Assembly: GCA_020639115.1 (NCBI GenBank)
Contig: JACKHG010000004.1
Location: forward strand, 198,135 to 262,134
Direction: 5' to 3'
DNA length: 64,000 nt
DNA from: Phycisphaerales bacterium
GTDB lineage: Bacteria; Planctomycetota; Phycisphaerae; UBA1845
The stretch's first letter is position 1. Every line of letters starts with the position of its first letter. Below the pieces are notes generated by a model that ran no database searches, was not told the origin of the DNA, and saw only the letters and a program-made list of their open reading frames with translations. Made by a program: the position numbers and the translations under genes. Below are positions 16,701-25,502 of the stretch, one piece after another.

Positions 16701-17498
16701 GGCACGGCGACGGAACTCACATTCAATTCAACCGGTGACCGGCTGATATCCGGCGGTCACGACAACTTGGTGCGGCTCTGGGATGTGCACACCGGCACGC
16801 CGCTGCTGGCGTTAGCGGGCCACACCGGGATGATCACTTGTCTTGCGTTCATTCCCGGGACCGACGACTTTGCTTCCGGTTCGCTGGACATGAGTGTTCG
16901 ACTCTGGCGTCCATCTCCGGAAACGAGTCTGGCGGACTGGCTTGCTGACTGCAGTGCCCGCCGGGCGCTGGCGGCTGCACGCCGCCCTGCACCGGAAACA
17001 GCCCCCCCGTTCGAGGTTGATGCGGACGCCCTCGAGCGTGTGCGCACGCAGGAGTCATTGGACCGTGCCACGGCGCAGCGCCGCCAGGCCGTGAAGTTGG
17101 AAAACCGCGCGTGGAACAAGGCCAAATCGCCCGACTTGCAGCCGTCGGAATACGCAGCCGCCCTGCGTGACGCCTCCGACTCCGTCGCGCTGGACTGCAA
17201 CTGGATCACACTCAAAACAAGGGCTGCAGCGCTCTACCGGACGGGACACTACGCGGAGGCGCTGACCGAGTTTCGCGAGTGCTTCGCGATGCACGGGGAC
17301 TGCCAGCCCCACTACGCCAGCGATCTGCCACTTTACGCCATGGCGGCGTGGCAAGCTGGCGAAAGGGACGAGGCCCGGCGTATCCTCGATCTGGTCAAGC
17401 ACCTCGACGACCTCAACTGGCAGGGAGACGAATCCCTGATCGCCGGCCTGATTGCCGAAGCCGAAGGCCTGATTGAAGCACCCGCCGTTGCCCGCTGA
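13782..17498 (+). CDS. Anti-sigma-like/Ser-Thr kinase/WD40 repeat protein
   Basis: A 1238-residue protein. Residues 1-45 contain H29xxxC33xxC36 in a helical context (GNHLESCAACADRL), like zinc-binding anti-sigma domains. A kinase domain follows at 87-350 with GGQGTVY, K116, HRD at 207-209, N214, DFG at 227-229 and SPEH, so all catalytic residues are present. One membrane segment is at about 382-405 (VAATVAFASVLVLAIGLVAM). Residues about 455-1050 are WD40 repeats (for example FSPDGTRLA, VRLWD, LRTWNLDTG), and the C-terminus is TPR-like. It follows the ECF sigma gene by 11 bases. Inference: it binds that sigma factor through the zinc domain and releases it on a signal sensed by the outer WD40 part. 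Confidence 0.9.
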   Translation: MNGCPSTDLLEQYALGRLTGRQATSLGNHLESCAACADRLRAVVGDIAFADEVRAVARRHPSAIAGATAGVDAACDLDAACPTIPGYRIDRRIRRGGQGTVYEAYQESTRRHVAVKVLDREATARPGARRRFEREVELAARLRHPAIVTVHDSGMHGGHLHIVMDYIAGEHLDAYVRNHAPSAAGKVELFTRIVDAVNHAHRRGIIHRDLKPSNILVDAEGHPHVLDFGLAKLASPAEESIDRTDISLEGQVLGTLAYMSPEHITGRPADIEVRSDIYTLGVLLFQMLTGTFPYDVKGSYTGVFRNIAETPPLQPSKLDRALDTDLETIVLKCLEKDPARRYATADALAQDLRHYRAGEAIDARRDSSWYVLRKTLRRHRVAATVAFASVLVLAIGLVAMTRLRADAQSAQVNAEWQSYLGNLAAADSAIKLHDPVDARTRLAAIAPRQRDWPWHFLQARTDDALAVYAGSRSEAQAITFSPDGTRLATSLADGAITVRNVATGETVCKLNAGGDSCWALAFHPRGDMLISGDTGGHLYAWDLTTGSSQPVSIATNSSIVRVAWNAAGDLLAAGDTSGNVAVISWPSQKPVFSDDRRNAWPIAGLAFVRNDKALAVAGVDRHLRTWNLDTGALADGDDVVIHDDNVADLAVDRSCRRLVSAGLDRAVRLWDADTLVPIDEIIDLPAPPSAVAFSPDGTCVTIGLYNGQLLHWRPGQSPSLVTLQGHSAEIRCVAYSPTGDLVASSSVDGTVRFWPPPGTERDVRRSHADLITALAVSPDGGTLATGSKDCTVALYDMPTGRQYAALDHPFRLAELAFSRDGRRLAAATDEGAIYLWDIVERTVRSVFCTDGSRVVGLAFGRHDDQIICATARSGVYVIGLDGTITQSREVLSPAVTAAIHDHWVVIGNADGGVSIHHLADGKTAATLPLNDCITMGIAFSPDGARLATTSSDGIIRIWRSGDWTLERYFAGHVGTATELTFNSTGDRLISGGHDNLVRLWDVHTGTPLLALAGHTGMITCLAFIPGTDDFASGSLDMSVRLWRPSPETSLADWLADCSARRALAAARRPAPETAPPFEVDADALERVRTQESLDRATAQRRQAVKLENRAWNKAKSPDLQPSEYAAALRDASDSVALDCNWITLKTRAAALYRTGHYAEALTEFRECFAMHGDCQPHYASDLPLYAMAAWQAGERDEARRILDLVKHLDDLNWQGDESLIAGLIAEAEGLIEAPAVAR

Positions 17499-17664
17499 GG
17501 AGCTGACCGGCGGACCTGGCCACCACCAGCCGCAACTTCTCCGGAAGCGGCCAGTCCTCCCGCGCCAAAAAGCCGATCCGAAAATTATGTTTCAGGGCGC
17601 GCAAGTTTCGCGGTCGAGCGGCGTATCTGTAGGCGGAGGGGGAGCATTGGAAGGAGCTGCAACC

Positions 17665-18021
17665 GTGATCACCGAGTCCCGTTGGAGGTTGGTCCGCAAC
17701 CCGATGCCAATTTCCGCCAGGCCCGACATGTTTCCCGAACTGCTGACCGATGTGAAATGGCTGCACGTCGAACAGGCGTACCGGCTGACCGGCCAGGAGC
17801 TCACCGCTCTGCGCCTGTTGTGCCGCGGATACTCCAACCAGCAGCTCGCCGAGCACCTGGGCATCGCCCTGCCCACCGTCCGCAGCCACCTGCGGGCGCT
17901 CTACCGCAAGTTCGACCGGCGCGATCGTATCGGCGTGCTGCTGGAGCTCATCCACCTGTTCGCCGACGGGGATCCGGTCGCGGGCGTCACTCGTGGCGCA
18001 GCGCATCGATCGGATGGATGA
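17665..18021 (+). CDS. Short LuxR-type HTH protein without receiver domain
   Basis: A 118-residue protein starting at a GTG with a GGAAGGAG ribosome site 7-8 bases upstream. Residues about 40-95 form a LuxR/GerE helix-turn-helix (LTGQELTALRLLCRGYSNQQ, LPTVRSHLRALYRKF), preceded by a short segment with no receiver signature. It is thus a stand-alone DNA-binding protein, or one whose partner is separate. Its 3' end overlaps the 3' end of the convergent ABC permease gene by 35 bases, so its last about 12 codons are antisense to that gene. It may regulate the neighbouring exporter, but that is inference from position only. Confidence 0.74.
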   Translation: MITESRWRLVRNPMPISARPDMFPELLTDVKWLHVEQAYRLTGQELTALRLLCRGYSNQQLAEHLGIALPTVRSHLRALYRKFDRRDRIGVLLELIHLFADGDPVAGVTRGAAHRSDG

Positions 18022-19251
18022 TCGCCGCCTTCAGCGCCGGCATCAGTCCGAAGAAGATGCCCACGCCCGCGCTGAAGCCCAGCGCCAGCGCCACCGACCA
18101 GCCCGGCACCTTCACCTCGGTCATGCTCGGGTGCATGGACGCCAGCGCCGCCAGGCCGTAGCCCAGCACGATGCCGATCGCGCCCCCCACCGTGCTGAGC
18201 ACGACGGACTCGGTGAGGAACTGCATGAGGATGTCGCGCCGGCGCGCGCCGACGCTCTTGCGCAACCCGATCTCGCGCGTCCGCTCGGCCACGCTCACCA
18301 GCATCACGTTCATGATGCCGATGCCGCCGACGAGCAGCGAGATGCTCACGATGCCCGCCAGCACGCTCGTTGCGATCGTGCGGATCTTGTGAAACTCCTG
18401 CAGGATCTGGTCCTGCTTGAACAGCCCGAAATCGTTGGCCTGTCCGGGCTTGAGCCCGTGCCGCTGCCGCAGGATCCGCACGAGCTGCCCCTCGGCCCGC
18501 GGGATCTTGTCCTCCGCCGCCGCCTCCACGAAGAACGCCAGGTAGTCGCGCTGCTCCGGGTACATCTTCAGCGCGGTCGTCCACGGCACGCAGATCACCT
18601 GGTCCTGGTTCTCCCCCATGAAGCTGCCCTTGGCCTCCAGCAGCCCGATCACCTGGAAGCGCTGGCTGTCGATGTGGATGTAGTCCCCCACCAGCGACTC
18701 GTCGCATTCCAGCTTGCGCAGCACCTCCCGGCCGAGGACGCAGACCTGCGCAGCGTTCTCGACGTCCACCGGCCCGTAGAACCGCCCCAGGTCGACGTAG
18801 TAGTTGCGGATCGGCTGGAACAGCTCGTTCGTCCCGCGCAGGTTGATGCCGGTGAGCTGCCGCCGCCCGTACTCCACCGTGGAATTGTGAAAAACAACCG
18901 GCGACGTGCGCCGCACAGCGTCTGCGTGCGTATCCACCGACTGGATGTCCGTGATTGACAGCTCCGCCGGACGCAGGAACTCGCCCCGCGGTCCGCGGAT
19001 CCACTCCGGGTAGCACACCATCATGTTGGTACCCAGCCCGCGCAGAAAATTCGTCACGTAGTCGCCGAAACCCTGCGTCAGCGACACCACCGTGATGATC
19101 GAGGTCACCGCGATGATGATCCCCAGCACCGTCAGCAGCGAACGCACCTTGTTCGCCCAGATCTGCACGAGCGCGGTGACCACGGCGCCGCCGATCAGCG
19201 CCACCCCGCCGGGTATCGCCACCAGCATGTGCAAGACGGCGTATAGCAGCC

Positions 19252-19255
<4 letters not shown>
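17987..19255 (-). CDS. MacB/FtsX-type ABC transporter permease
   Basis: A 422-residue permease with the classic layout: a first membrane helix after a cytoplasmic segment (NKVRSLLTVLGIIIAVTSII, about 35-60), a large periplasmic MacB-type core domain (about 65-285), and three C-terminal helices of the FtsX domain (about 290-415), including GGIGIMNVMLVSV and ERTREIGLRKSVGARRRDI. The permease acts as a mechanotransmission subunit with the ATPase encoded just upstream (4-base overlap, 19252-19255) and the periplasmic adaptor at 20013. Substrates of such systems include peptides, siderophores and lipoproteins and cannot be predicted here. Confidence 0.93.
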
Positions 19256-20012
<757 letters not shown>

Positions 20013-20016
<4 letters not shown>

Positions 20017-21422
20017 TCGGCTGACGCCTGGGAATGTTCAACCGGCGTGGTCTCTTGCGTTCCTGCCGACTCTGTCGAATTCGTGGCCGCATCCGCCGAC
20101 TCCGCCGCCGACGGCTCCGCCCGCGCTACCGCCGGCTCAGCCGGTTCCTCGCTCGGCTTGATCTCCCTGGTCACCTTCACCGTGGACTTGTCCGCCAACT
20201 GGTCCAGACTGCGATACGGCCCCGTGACGACCTGGTCCCCGGCGGCAATGCCGTCCACGATCTCGACCCGCTGCGTGTCGCTGATCCCCGTGTCCACGAG
20301 CCGCGCCTCGGCCTTGCCATCGTTCACGCAGAACACGAGCTTGACGTACTGGGCGCTCCGCTCAGCCGCTTCCTCGTCGCCCGCGACCTGTTCGTCGTGC
20401 GCGGCGACGAGTTCCTTGGGCAGATCGCGCCGCTTGCGGTAGACGACGGCCTCCACGGGCACGGTCAGCGCATCGGCGCGGCGGTCCACTTCGATCTCCA
20501 CGTTGGCGGTCATGCCCGGCTTCACGCTTTCGTCCGCCTCGGTGATCATCACGAGCGCCTCGAAGGTCACGACGTCGCGGCCGACCGCTTTCGTCCCGCC
20601 GGTCGCGACGCTCATCACCCGGCCCGGGACGCTGCGCCGCGTGTTGGACTGCAGGTAGACCCGCGCCGGTTGATCCGGCTGAACCAGCGGCGCATCCCCC
20701 TCGTCCACCCGGCAGCGCACCATCATCTTGGAGAGGTCGCTGACCACCATGATCCGCGTGCCGGGATTGTTCATCGTTCCGGTGACGACGACCTCGCCCT
20801 GCTTGGCGAAGAGCTGCGACACCACCCCGCTGATCGGCGCGGTGATCACCGTCTTGGCCAGATCCTCGCGCGCCGATTCGAGCATCGCCTCCGCCTCGAC
20901 GAGTTCCTGGCGACGCATCTCCAGCACCGCGTCCGCCCCGATCTGCGCCGTGTGGTAATCCGCAAGTTCGATCGACGACGCCGAGCCGTCCTCCGCGAAG
21001 CCCATGCAGCGCTTGAAGTCCCGGTCCGCCTTCTCGAAATCCGCCTGCGCCTGCCGCACCATCGCCTTCAGCTTCGCCACGTTCGCCTGAGCCGACAGTA
21101 CGCGGGCGCGGTACTCGGCATCGTCGAGGCGGCACAGCAGATCGTCTTTCTTCACTTCCGATCCGGACCCGACCGGCATCTCCACGATCTTCGAAACCAG
21201 CTCCGAGCTGATGTCCACCTCGTCGTAGGCTTCGACATCGCCGGGCGCCTGCACCGTGCGCACGATCTCAGACGCCACCGGGGCCGCCGTTTCCACGTCG
21301 ATCACCACCGGGTCGGCCACGTTCAGCACGCTCGTGCCGTCCGAGCGCCGCGCCATGCCGTTGAGCACGAACAGGCCGGCGACCACCGCGATGAGCAATA
21401 CGCCGATGAGCAGGTTCTTCAT
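20013..21422 (-). CDS. Periplasmic adaptor (MacA/HlyD-type) of the ABC exporter
   Basis: A 469-residue membrane-fusion protein. The start at 21422 is favoured by GGAAGG 8 bases upstream; a GTG two codons earlier is an alternative. An N-terminal membrane anchor (LLIGVLLIAVVAGLFVLN) is followed by the lipoyl half-motif (VQAPGDVEAYDEVDI), a coiled-coil hairpin (about 95-195, alternating Lys/Ala/Glu), the second lipoyl half (VITAPISGVVSQ), a beta-barrel domain and a membrane-proximal domain (VVTGPYRSLDQL). The acidic Glu/Ala-rich tail is low complexity. It bridges the inner-membrane MacB-like pump to an outer-membrane factor not encoded nearby. Confidence 0.92.
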
Positions 21423-21490
21423 GAGCACTGCCTTCCCAACTGCGGTTCCTTGTCCCCGGACCGCGCGACGGCGTCAGCCGGCGCGCCTGC

Positions 21491-22231
21491 CTACATCCCT
21501 CCGCTGCTGGCCTGCGCTACGGTCAGAACGGTCCGTATCAGCGTCCCGACCCCCACGCACAGTCCGCACCACAACCACACGCGCCAACCCGTCAACTGCC
21601 GGGTCACGTGCAGTCCGATGAGCACCGCCACCCAGAACCAGAGGCGAAACGGGTCCAGCACCGTCGCCAGGCCCGACAGCGCAGCCACCTCCACGCGACC
21701 CGGCTCGCCACCCGCCATCAGCACCGCGACCAGCGGCTTCAACGAGGTATCCACGTCGAGCGTGTGATAGCGCAGCATCAACGCGAACCGCACGATCGCT
21801 CCGATTACGTCGATCGCCGACGCGTAGACCACAATCGACAGCAGCGTGTGCCATTCCGCCTTCCGCCCGGTCAGCGCCACCGCTCCGAACAGCACCGCAG
21901 CAATTAGCAGAATCGTCACCAGCAGGCCCGCCGGCTCCGCCACCACCGCCGCGATCCGCAGCAGCACACGTTCGAAGTCGCCCTGCTTCCGCACCGCGTC
22001 GTACTGCTCGCGCAGCACCGAGCGCTCCACCACGTCGCGCTGCGTGGCATCCAGCGCCGTGATCCGCTGCTGCACGCGCTGATCCACCGTGCGGTCGATC
22101 AGGCCCGTTTGCACCGTGGCATAGCCGATCAGCGTCACGGCCACCAGCAGGATGACGAGCGGCCAGCCGTAGCGCGGCACGTCCTCCACCTGCGCAAAAG
22201 CGCGCCGCGGAGACCACAGCATCAATGCCAT
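21491..22231 (-). CDS. YIP1-family integral membrane protein
   Basis: At least 246 residues with about five membrane segments, starting MALMLWSPRRAFAQV and continuing PLVILLVAVTLIGYA, a long amphipathic loop, VTILLIAAVLFGAVALTG, and further helices to the end. The pattern of a WSPRRAF entry followed by spaced hydrophobic segments matches the YIP1 family. The open frame continues upstream to 22354 and the conserved part (LAQKPESATGLGG) may lie there, so the start is uncertain. It is the first gene of the MacAB-like cluster, 68 bases upstream of the adaptor. The function in the cluster is unknown. Confidence 0.75.
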   Translation of the reverse strand: MALMLWSPRRAFAQVEDVPRYGWPLVILLVAVTLIGYATVQTGLIDRTVDQRVQQRITALDATQRDVVERSVLREQYDAVRKQGDFERVLLRIAAVVAEPAGLLVTILLIAAVLFGAVALTGRKAEWHTLLSIVVYASAIDVIGAIVRFALMLRYHTLDVDTSLKPLVAVLMAGGEPGRVEVAALSGLATVLDPFRLWFWVAVLIGLHVTRQLTGWRVWLWCGLCVGVGTLIRTVLTVAQASSGGM

Positions 22232-22505
22232 GCCCCCGAGGCCGGTCGCCGATTCCGGTTTCTGCGCCAGCGTGCTCAGCGGAACGCTCCACGACCCAGC
22301 AAGAAAGTCACCGCAGGCGGTGCGGCTGGGCGACGCGAGTATACCGCGCCCCACCCTAGCCCCACGTCTATTCGTGCACGGAGGCGTGTAATTCGATGTG
22401 CCCGGACAAAAACAGACATTGACCCCGGTTGCGGGGGCCGCGCGGAAATGGTGATTGCCGATCAGGTGATGCCGTATGCGCGGGGAGGTGATTCCCCGAC
22501 GTGGC

Positions 22506-23276
22506 TCAGTTCGCGCCGCGCAGACCGAGGTGGTAGGTGCGGCCGCCGATCTCGATCGTCACGCTTTGCCGGTCCACGGCGCGCACGATCGCATTCTCGA
22601 TCCGCTCGCCCTCCGCCACGATCGCGCCGTTGATCACCGCCATCCGTGTCCGGCCGCTGAGCATGATGCCGCTGACCCGGAAGCGACTCTGCACGTCAGT
22701 CACCGGCGGGGACACACCACCCTGGCTGACCTGCGCTGGAGTGCTGCGCGCAGGGTTGCTACCCCGTGCCGCACCCGCACTTGCGGGCTCGGTCAGGCCG
22801 GTGAGTCCCGCCGGCATCGGTGACATGATCGACGTGCCCGCATCGGTTTTGACCGGTGCAGCCGTCGGCGCCTGGTACAACGAATCGCTCGGGGTGGTCG
22901 GCTTCGTCATCGATGCCGGTTGCGTCATGGCGGGAGGAACGGCGCCGGCCGGCGCAGCACTCAGATCGCCGGTGTAGCGGGGCACGATCTCCGCGACCTC
23001 GGGATCCGGCGTTACGGGCAGCCAGCGTTGGAAGCCGCGGCCCCAGTCCGGCTGACGCAGGATGACCACCGTCGCGATGGTCAAAACCACCAGGATCACG
23101 GTCGCCACGGACGGCACGTACCTGCGGCGCGATCCAGTCCGTGCCGGAGCAGCCGGTTGGCGGCTGGGCGCCGTCGCCTCAGCAGCCGGAGTCAATACCA
23201 CCGGCGACGGCAGCGGCACGGCTTGCGTCGCCTGCTGGTCCTGCGCCCGCCGCAGTGCATTCTCGATCACACTCAC
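22506..23276 (-). CDS. GspB-like general secretion pathway assembly protein
   Basis: A 256-residue protein starting at a GTG that overlaps the stop of the upstream ATPase gene by 4 bases (GTGA). The N-terminus SVIENALRRAQ is typical of the GspB/ExeB family. It is followed by a Pro/Ala-rich stretch, a membrane helix at about 55-75 (SVATVILVVLTIATVVIL), a long low-complexity periplasmic linker, and a small C-terminal domain (FRVSGIMLSGRTRMAVING, about 190-256) of the type that binds the secretin in type II secretion. It works with the AAA ATPase ExeA/GspA in secretin assembly through peptidoglycan. No other T2SS gene is in the window. Confidence 0.85.
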   Translation of the reverse strand: MSVIENALRRAQDQQATQAVPLPSPVVLTPAAEATAPSRQPAAPARTGSRRRYVPSVATVILVVLTIATVVILRQPDWGRGFQRWLPVTPDPEVAEIVPRYTGDLSAAPAGAVPPAMTQPASMTKPTTPSDSLYQAPTAAPVKTDAGTSIMSPMPAGLTGLTEPASAGAARGSNPARSTPAQVSQGGVSPPVTDVQSRFRVSGIMLSGRTRMAVINGAIVAEGERIENAIVRAVDRQSVTIEIGGRTYHLGLRGAN

Positions 23277-24094
23277 TGGCCGATCCCCTGCAATTCCTCG
23301 ACGGCGCCGCGCACCGCCGCTACGCCCACGTCCGCTTCGCCCCGGCTGAACGCCGCCAACAGCGCCATGTCGCACGCCGAGTTCACCTGCCGGGGAATTC
23401 CCTGTGCAAACTCGTGCACCATCTCCAGCGCCTGCGGCTCGAACCGCGGATGCTCGCCGGCGCCCGCGACGCTCAGCCGATGGGCCACGTAGCGGGCGGT
23501 GTCCTCCGGGCCCATCCCCTTCAGGTAGTAGTACACGCCGATCCGCTGCCGCAATTGCCGCAGCCGGTGGTCGTTCAACCGCGTCCGCAGCTCCGGCTGG
23601 CCCACCAGCACGATCTGCAGCAGCTTGCGGTCCTCCGTCTCCAGGTTGCTCAGCAACCGGATGTTCTCCAGCATCGCGGGCGACAGCGTCTGCGCCTCGT
23701 CGATGATCAGCACGACGTCGTTGCCGCGCGCCGCCTGCTCGAGCAGGTGCGCGTTCAACCGGTCGCGCATCGCGAGCAGGTCGCCGCGCACGTCGCTGAC
23801 GCCCAACTCGTTGAGAATCGCGCGCAGCAGTTGCCCCTCGCTCAGCCGTGGATTCAGGATCAGCGCGGTCTGAAACGTGGCCTCCAGCTCGCGCAGCAAC
23901 GCCCGGCAGAGCGTCGTCTTGCCCGAGCCCACCTCGCCCACCAGCACGATGAAGCCCTTGTGCTGGCGAATCCCGAAGAGCAGATGATCGATCGCCGAGC
24001 GGTGGCCCGGCGAGAAATGCAGAAACCGCGTCCCCGGCGTCAGGGAAAACGGCATCTCGCGCAGTTTGAAATGGTCCAGATACACCGGCAGCAC
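23273..24094 (-). CDS. ExeA/GspA-type AAA ATPase
   Basis: A 273-residue ATPase of the ExeA family. After the typical N-terminal (YLDHFKLREMPFSLTPGTRF) it has Walker A (GEVGSGKTT), Walker B (VVLIIDEAQTL), sensor 1 (LVGQPELR) and the C-terminal helical part (IPRQVNSACDMALLAAFS). No periplasmic peptidoglycan-binding tail is present, so the protein is shorter than Aeromonas ExeA. With GspB-like 22506-23276 it probably helps insert a secretin. The two genes overlap by 4 bases. Confidence 0.9.
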   Translation of the reverse strand: MLPVYLDHFKLREMPFSLTPGTRFLHFSPGHRSAIDHLLFGIRQHKGFIVLVGEVGSGKTTLCRALLRELEATFQTALILNPRLSEGQLLRAILNELGVSDVRGDLLAMRDRLNAHLLEQAARGNDVVLIIDEAQTLSPAMLENIRLLSNLETEDRKLLQIVLVGQPELRTRLNDHRLRQLRQRIGVYYYLKGMGPEDTARYVAHRLSVAGAGEHPRFEPQALEMVHEFAQGIPRQVNSACDMALLAAFSRGEADVGVAAVRGAVEELQGIGQ

Positions 24095-24137
24095 ACTCCA
24101 TTATCGGGCGATCGCCCTACCGTTCTCTTCGGCATAA

Positions 24138-24193
24138 CCGAGCCGCGACCGTAAGGGAGCGGACGATCCGCGCCGCGAGCGCAAGCGAGCGGG
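24138..24193. repeat. Two copies of a GC-rich dispersed repeat (CCGCGAGCGCAAGCGAGCGG type)
   Basis: Two adjacent degenerate copies of a 20-25-base GC-rich element, at 24138-24162 (GCCGCGACCGTAAGGGAGCG) and 24172-24193 (GCCGCGAGCGCAAGCGAGCG), in the gap between the ExeA gene and selD. A third copy sits on the other side of selD at 25370-25395. From memory, repeats of this form are scattered in planctomycete genomes. The gap 24095-24313 shows no other feature. Confidence 0.65.
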
Positions 24194-24313
24194 CCGGCAA
24201 CACGGCGGCTGGACCACGCTGCAGCGTCCAGAGTCTGCGTCAGCGCATCCTCCCCTCACCGCTTATCGGACGCCAAGTTGGCAACTACCCAGCCCCCAGC
24301 TAAGCTGCACACC

Positions 24314-25357
24314 ATGACCCCAGGACGGAAGATCCGTCTGACGAGCTACGCGAACTGTGCGGGTTGAGCCGGCAAGCTCCCCGTGGAGCTAACCGCGCAG
24401 GTTCTGCGCGATCTGCCCATGCAGCAGCACCCGAACCTCATCGTCGGACCGGAACATTTTGAGGACGCCGGCGTCTACCGCGTCAGCGCCGACACGGCCA
24501 TCGTGCAGACGGTGGATTTCTTTCCTCCACTGGTGGACGACCCGGTGGCGTTCGGCCGCATCGCAGCCACCAACAGCCTCTCCGACGTCTACGCCATGGG
24601 CGGAACCCCCATCACCGCCCTCAACATCGTCGGCTTCCCCGACAAGGAACTGCCCGGCGAAATACTCAACGCCATCCTCCGCGGCGGGGCCGAACAGGTG
24701 GCAGCCGCCGGCGCCGTCATCGTCGGCGGACACAGCGTCCGCGACGCCGAGATCAAGTACGGACTCGCGGTCACCGGCACCGTCCATCCCGACCGCGTCG
24801 TCACCAACGGGGGCGCTCAACCGGGTGACGCGCTGGTCCTCACCAAGCCGATCGGCAGCGGGACGCTCACCAGCGCCGCCAAACGCGAACTGATCGCCGA
24901 GAGCGACCTGTCTGAGTGCATCGCGGTCATGACCACGCTCAACCGCGACGCCTGCGCCGCCATGCTGGCCGTCGGCGTCAACGCCTGCACCGATATCACC
25001 GGCTTCGGCCTGCTCGGCCACGCGTTCGAAGTCGCGGAGGCCTCCGGCGTCACGGTGGAGATCGAAGCGGGCGCGGTACCGCTGATGCAGCAGGCATACG
25101 ACCTCGCGAAACAGGGTGTACTCACGCGTACGGACAAGGCCACGCTGGCCTTTCTGGGCGAACGCCTGGAGGTCGCCTGCGCGGATGAGACGCTCGTCCA
25201 CCTGCTGGCGGACGCACAGACGTCCGGCGGACTCCTCATCAGCCTCGCCGCCGACCGGCTGGACGCCCTCATGCTGGAAATGCAGCAGCGCCAGGTGCCC
25301 GCGAAGTGCGTCGGTCAGGTCGTACCCCGAACGCAGCGGTCAATCCGCGTCCGATGA
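24314..25357 (+). CDS. selD: Selenide, water dikinase (selenophosphate synthetase) with predicted selenocysteine at residue 18
   Basis: The enzyme makes selenophosphate from selenide and ATP, for selenocysteine and selenouridine synthesis. Read from the ATG at 24314, the N-terminus is RLTSYANCAG, then TGA at 24365-24367, then AGKL, which is the catalytic CAG(C/U)AGK motif with the TGA exactly where Cys or Sec is catalytic (position 18; E. coli C17). The lysine after it (K21) is present. After the TGA the frame runs without a stop to 25357 with SelD motifs (SLSDVYAMGG, GGHSVRDAE, TDITGFGLLGHA, DAQTSGGLL). The full length of 347 residues fits the family. A gene call starting at a GTG after the TGA would lose the catalytic segment. 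No selA, selB or selC was found in the window. Confidence 0.93.
24365..24390 (+). promoter_or_regulatory. UGA codon and candidate bacterial SECIS hairpin of selD
   Basis: The TGA (24365-24367) is followed 7 bases later by AGCTCC (24375-24380), loop CCGT and GGAGCT (24385-24390): a perfect 6-bp stem with a GT in the loop 16-17 bases downstream of the TGA. This fits the usual spacing of a bacterial SECIS, which recruits SelB. A second perfect stem (GCGCAG/CTGCGC) lies at 24395-24409. Confidence 0.65.
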
Positions 25358-25369
25358 ACCCATACCGAT

Positions 25370-25395
25370 CCGAGCCGCGAGCGCAAGCGAGCGGG
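25370..25395. repeat. Third copy of the dispersed GC-rich repeat
   Basis: Same element as at 24172-24193 (core GCCGCGAGCGCAAGCGAGCG), 12 bases after the selD stop codon. Together the copies bracket selD. No other feature is seen in the gap 25358-25502. Confidence 0.62.
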
Positions 25396-25502
25396 CTGAG
25401 CATGTAGGCCATGAGACAAGCGTGCAGCCGATAGGCAAAATGAGCAATCAAGCGACCTACGAATGAACTGGCGCCGCAAGCGCAACAGCCACCGAAACCA
25501 CC

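Noticed and set aside
22440..22505. Hairpin after the GspB-like gene as a terminator
   Set aside because: The stem (CGGGGA/TCCCCG) has no T run and the spacing is poor.
24365..24367. TGA inside the selD frame as a nonsense mutation that makes selD a pseudogene
   Set aside because: It sits exactly at the catalytic Cys/Sec codon, the flanking residues match the SelD motif on both sides, and a stem-loop of the right type follows, so selenocysteine is the better reading.
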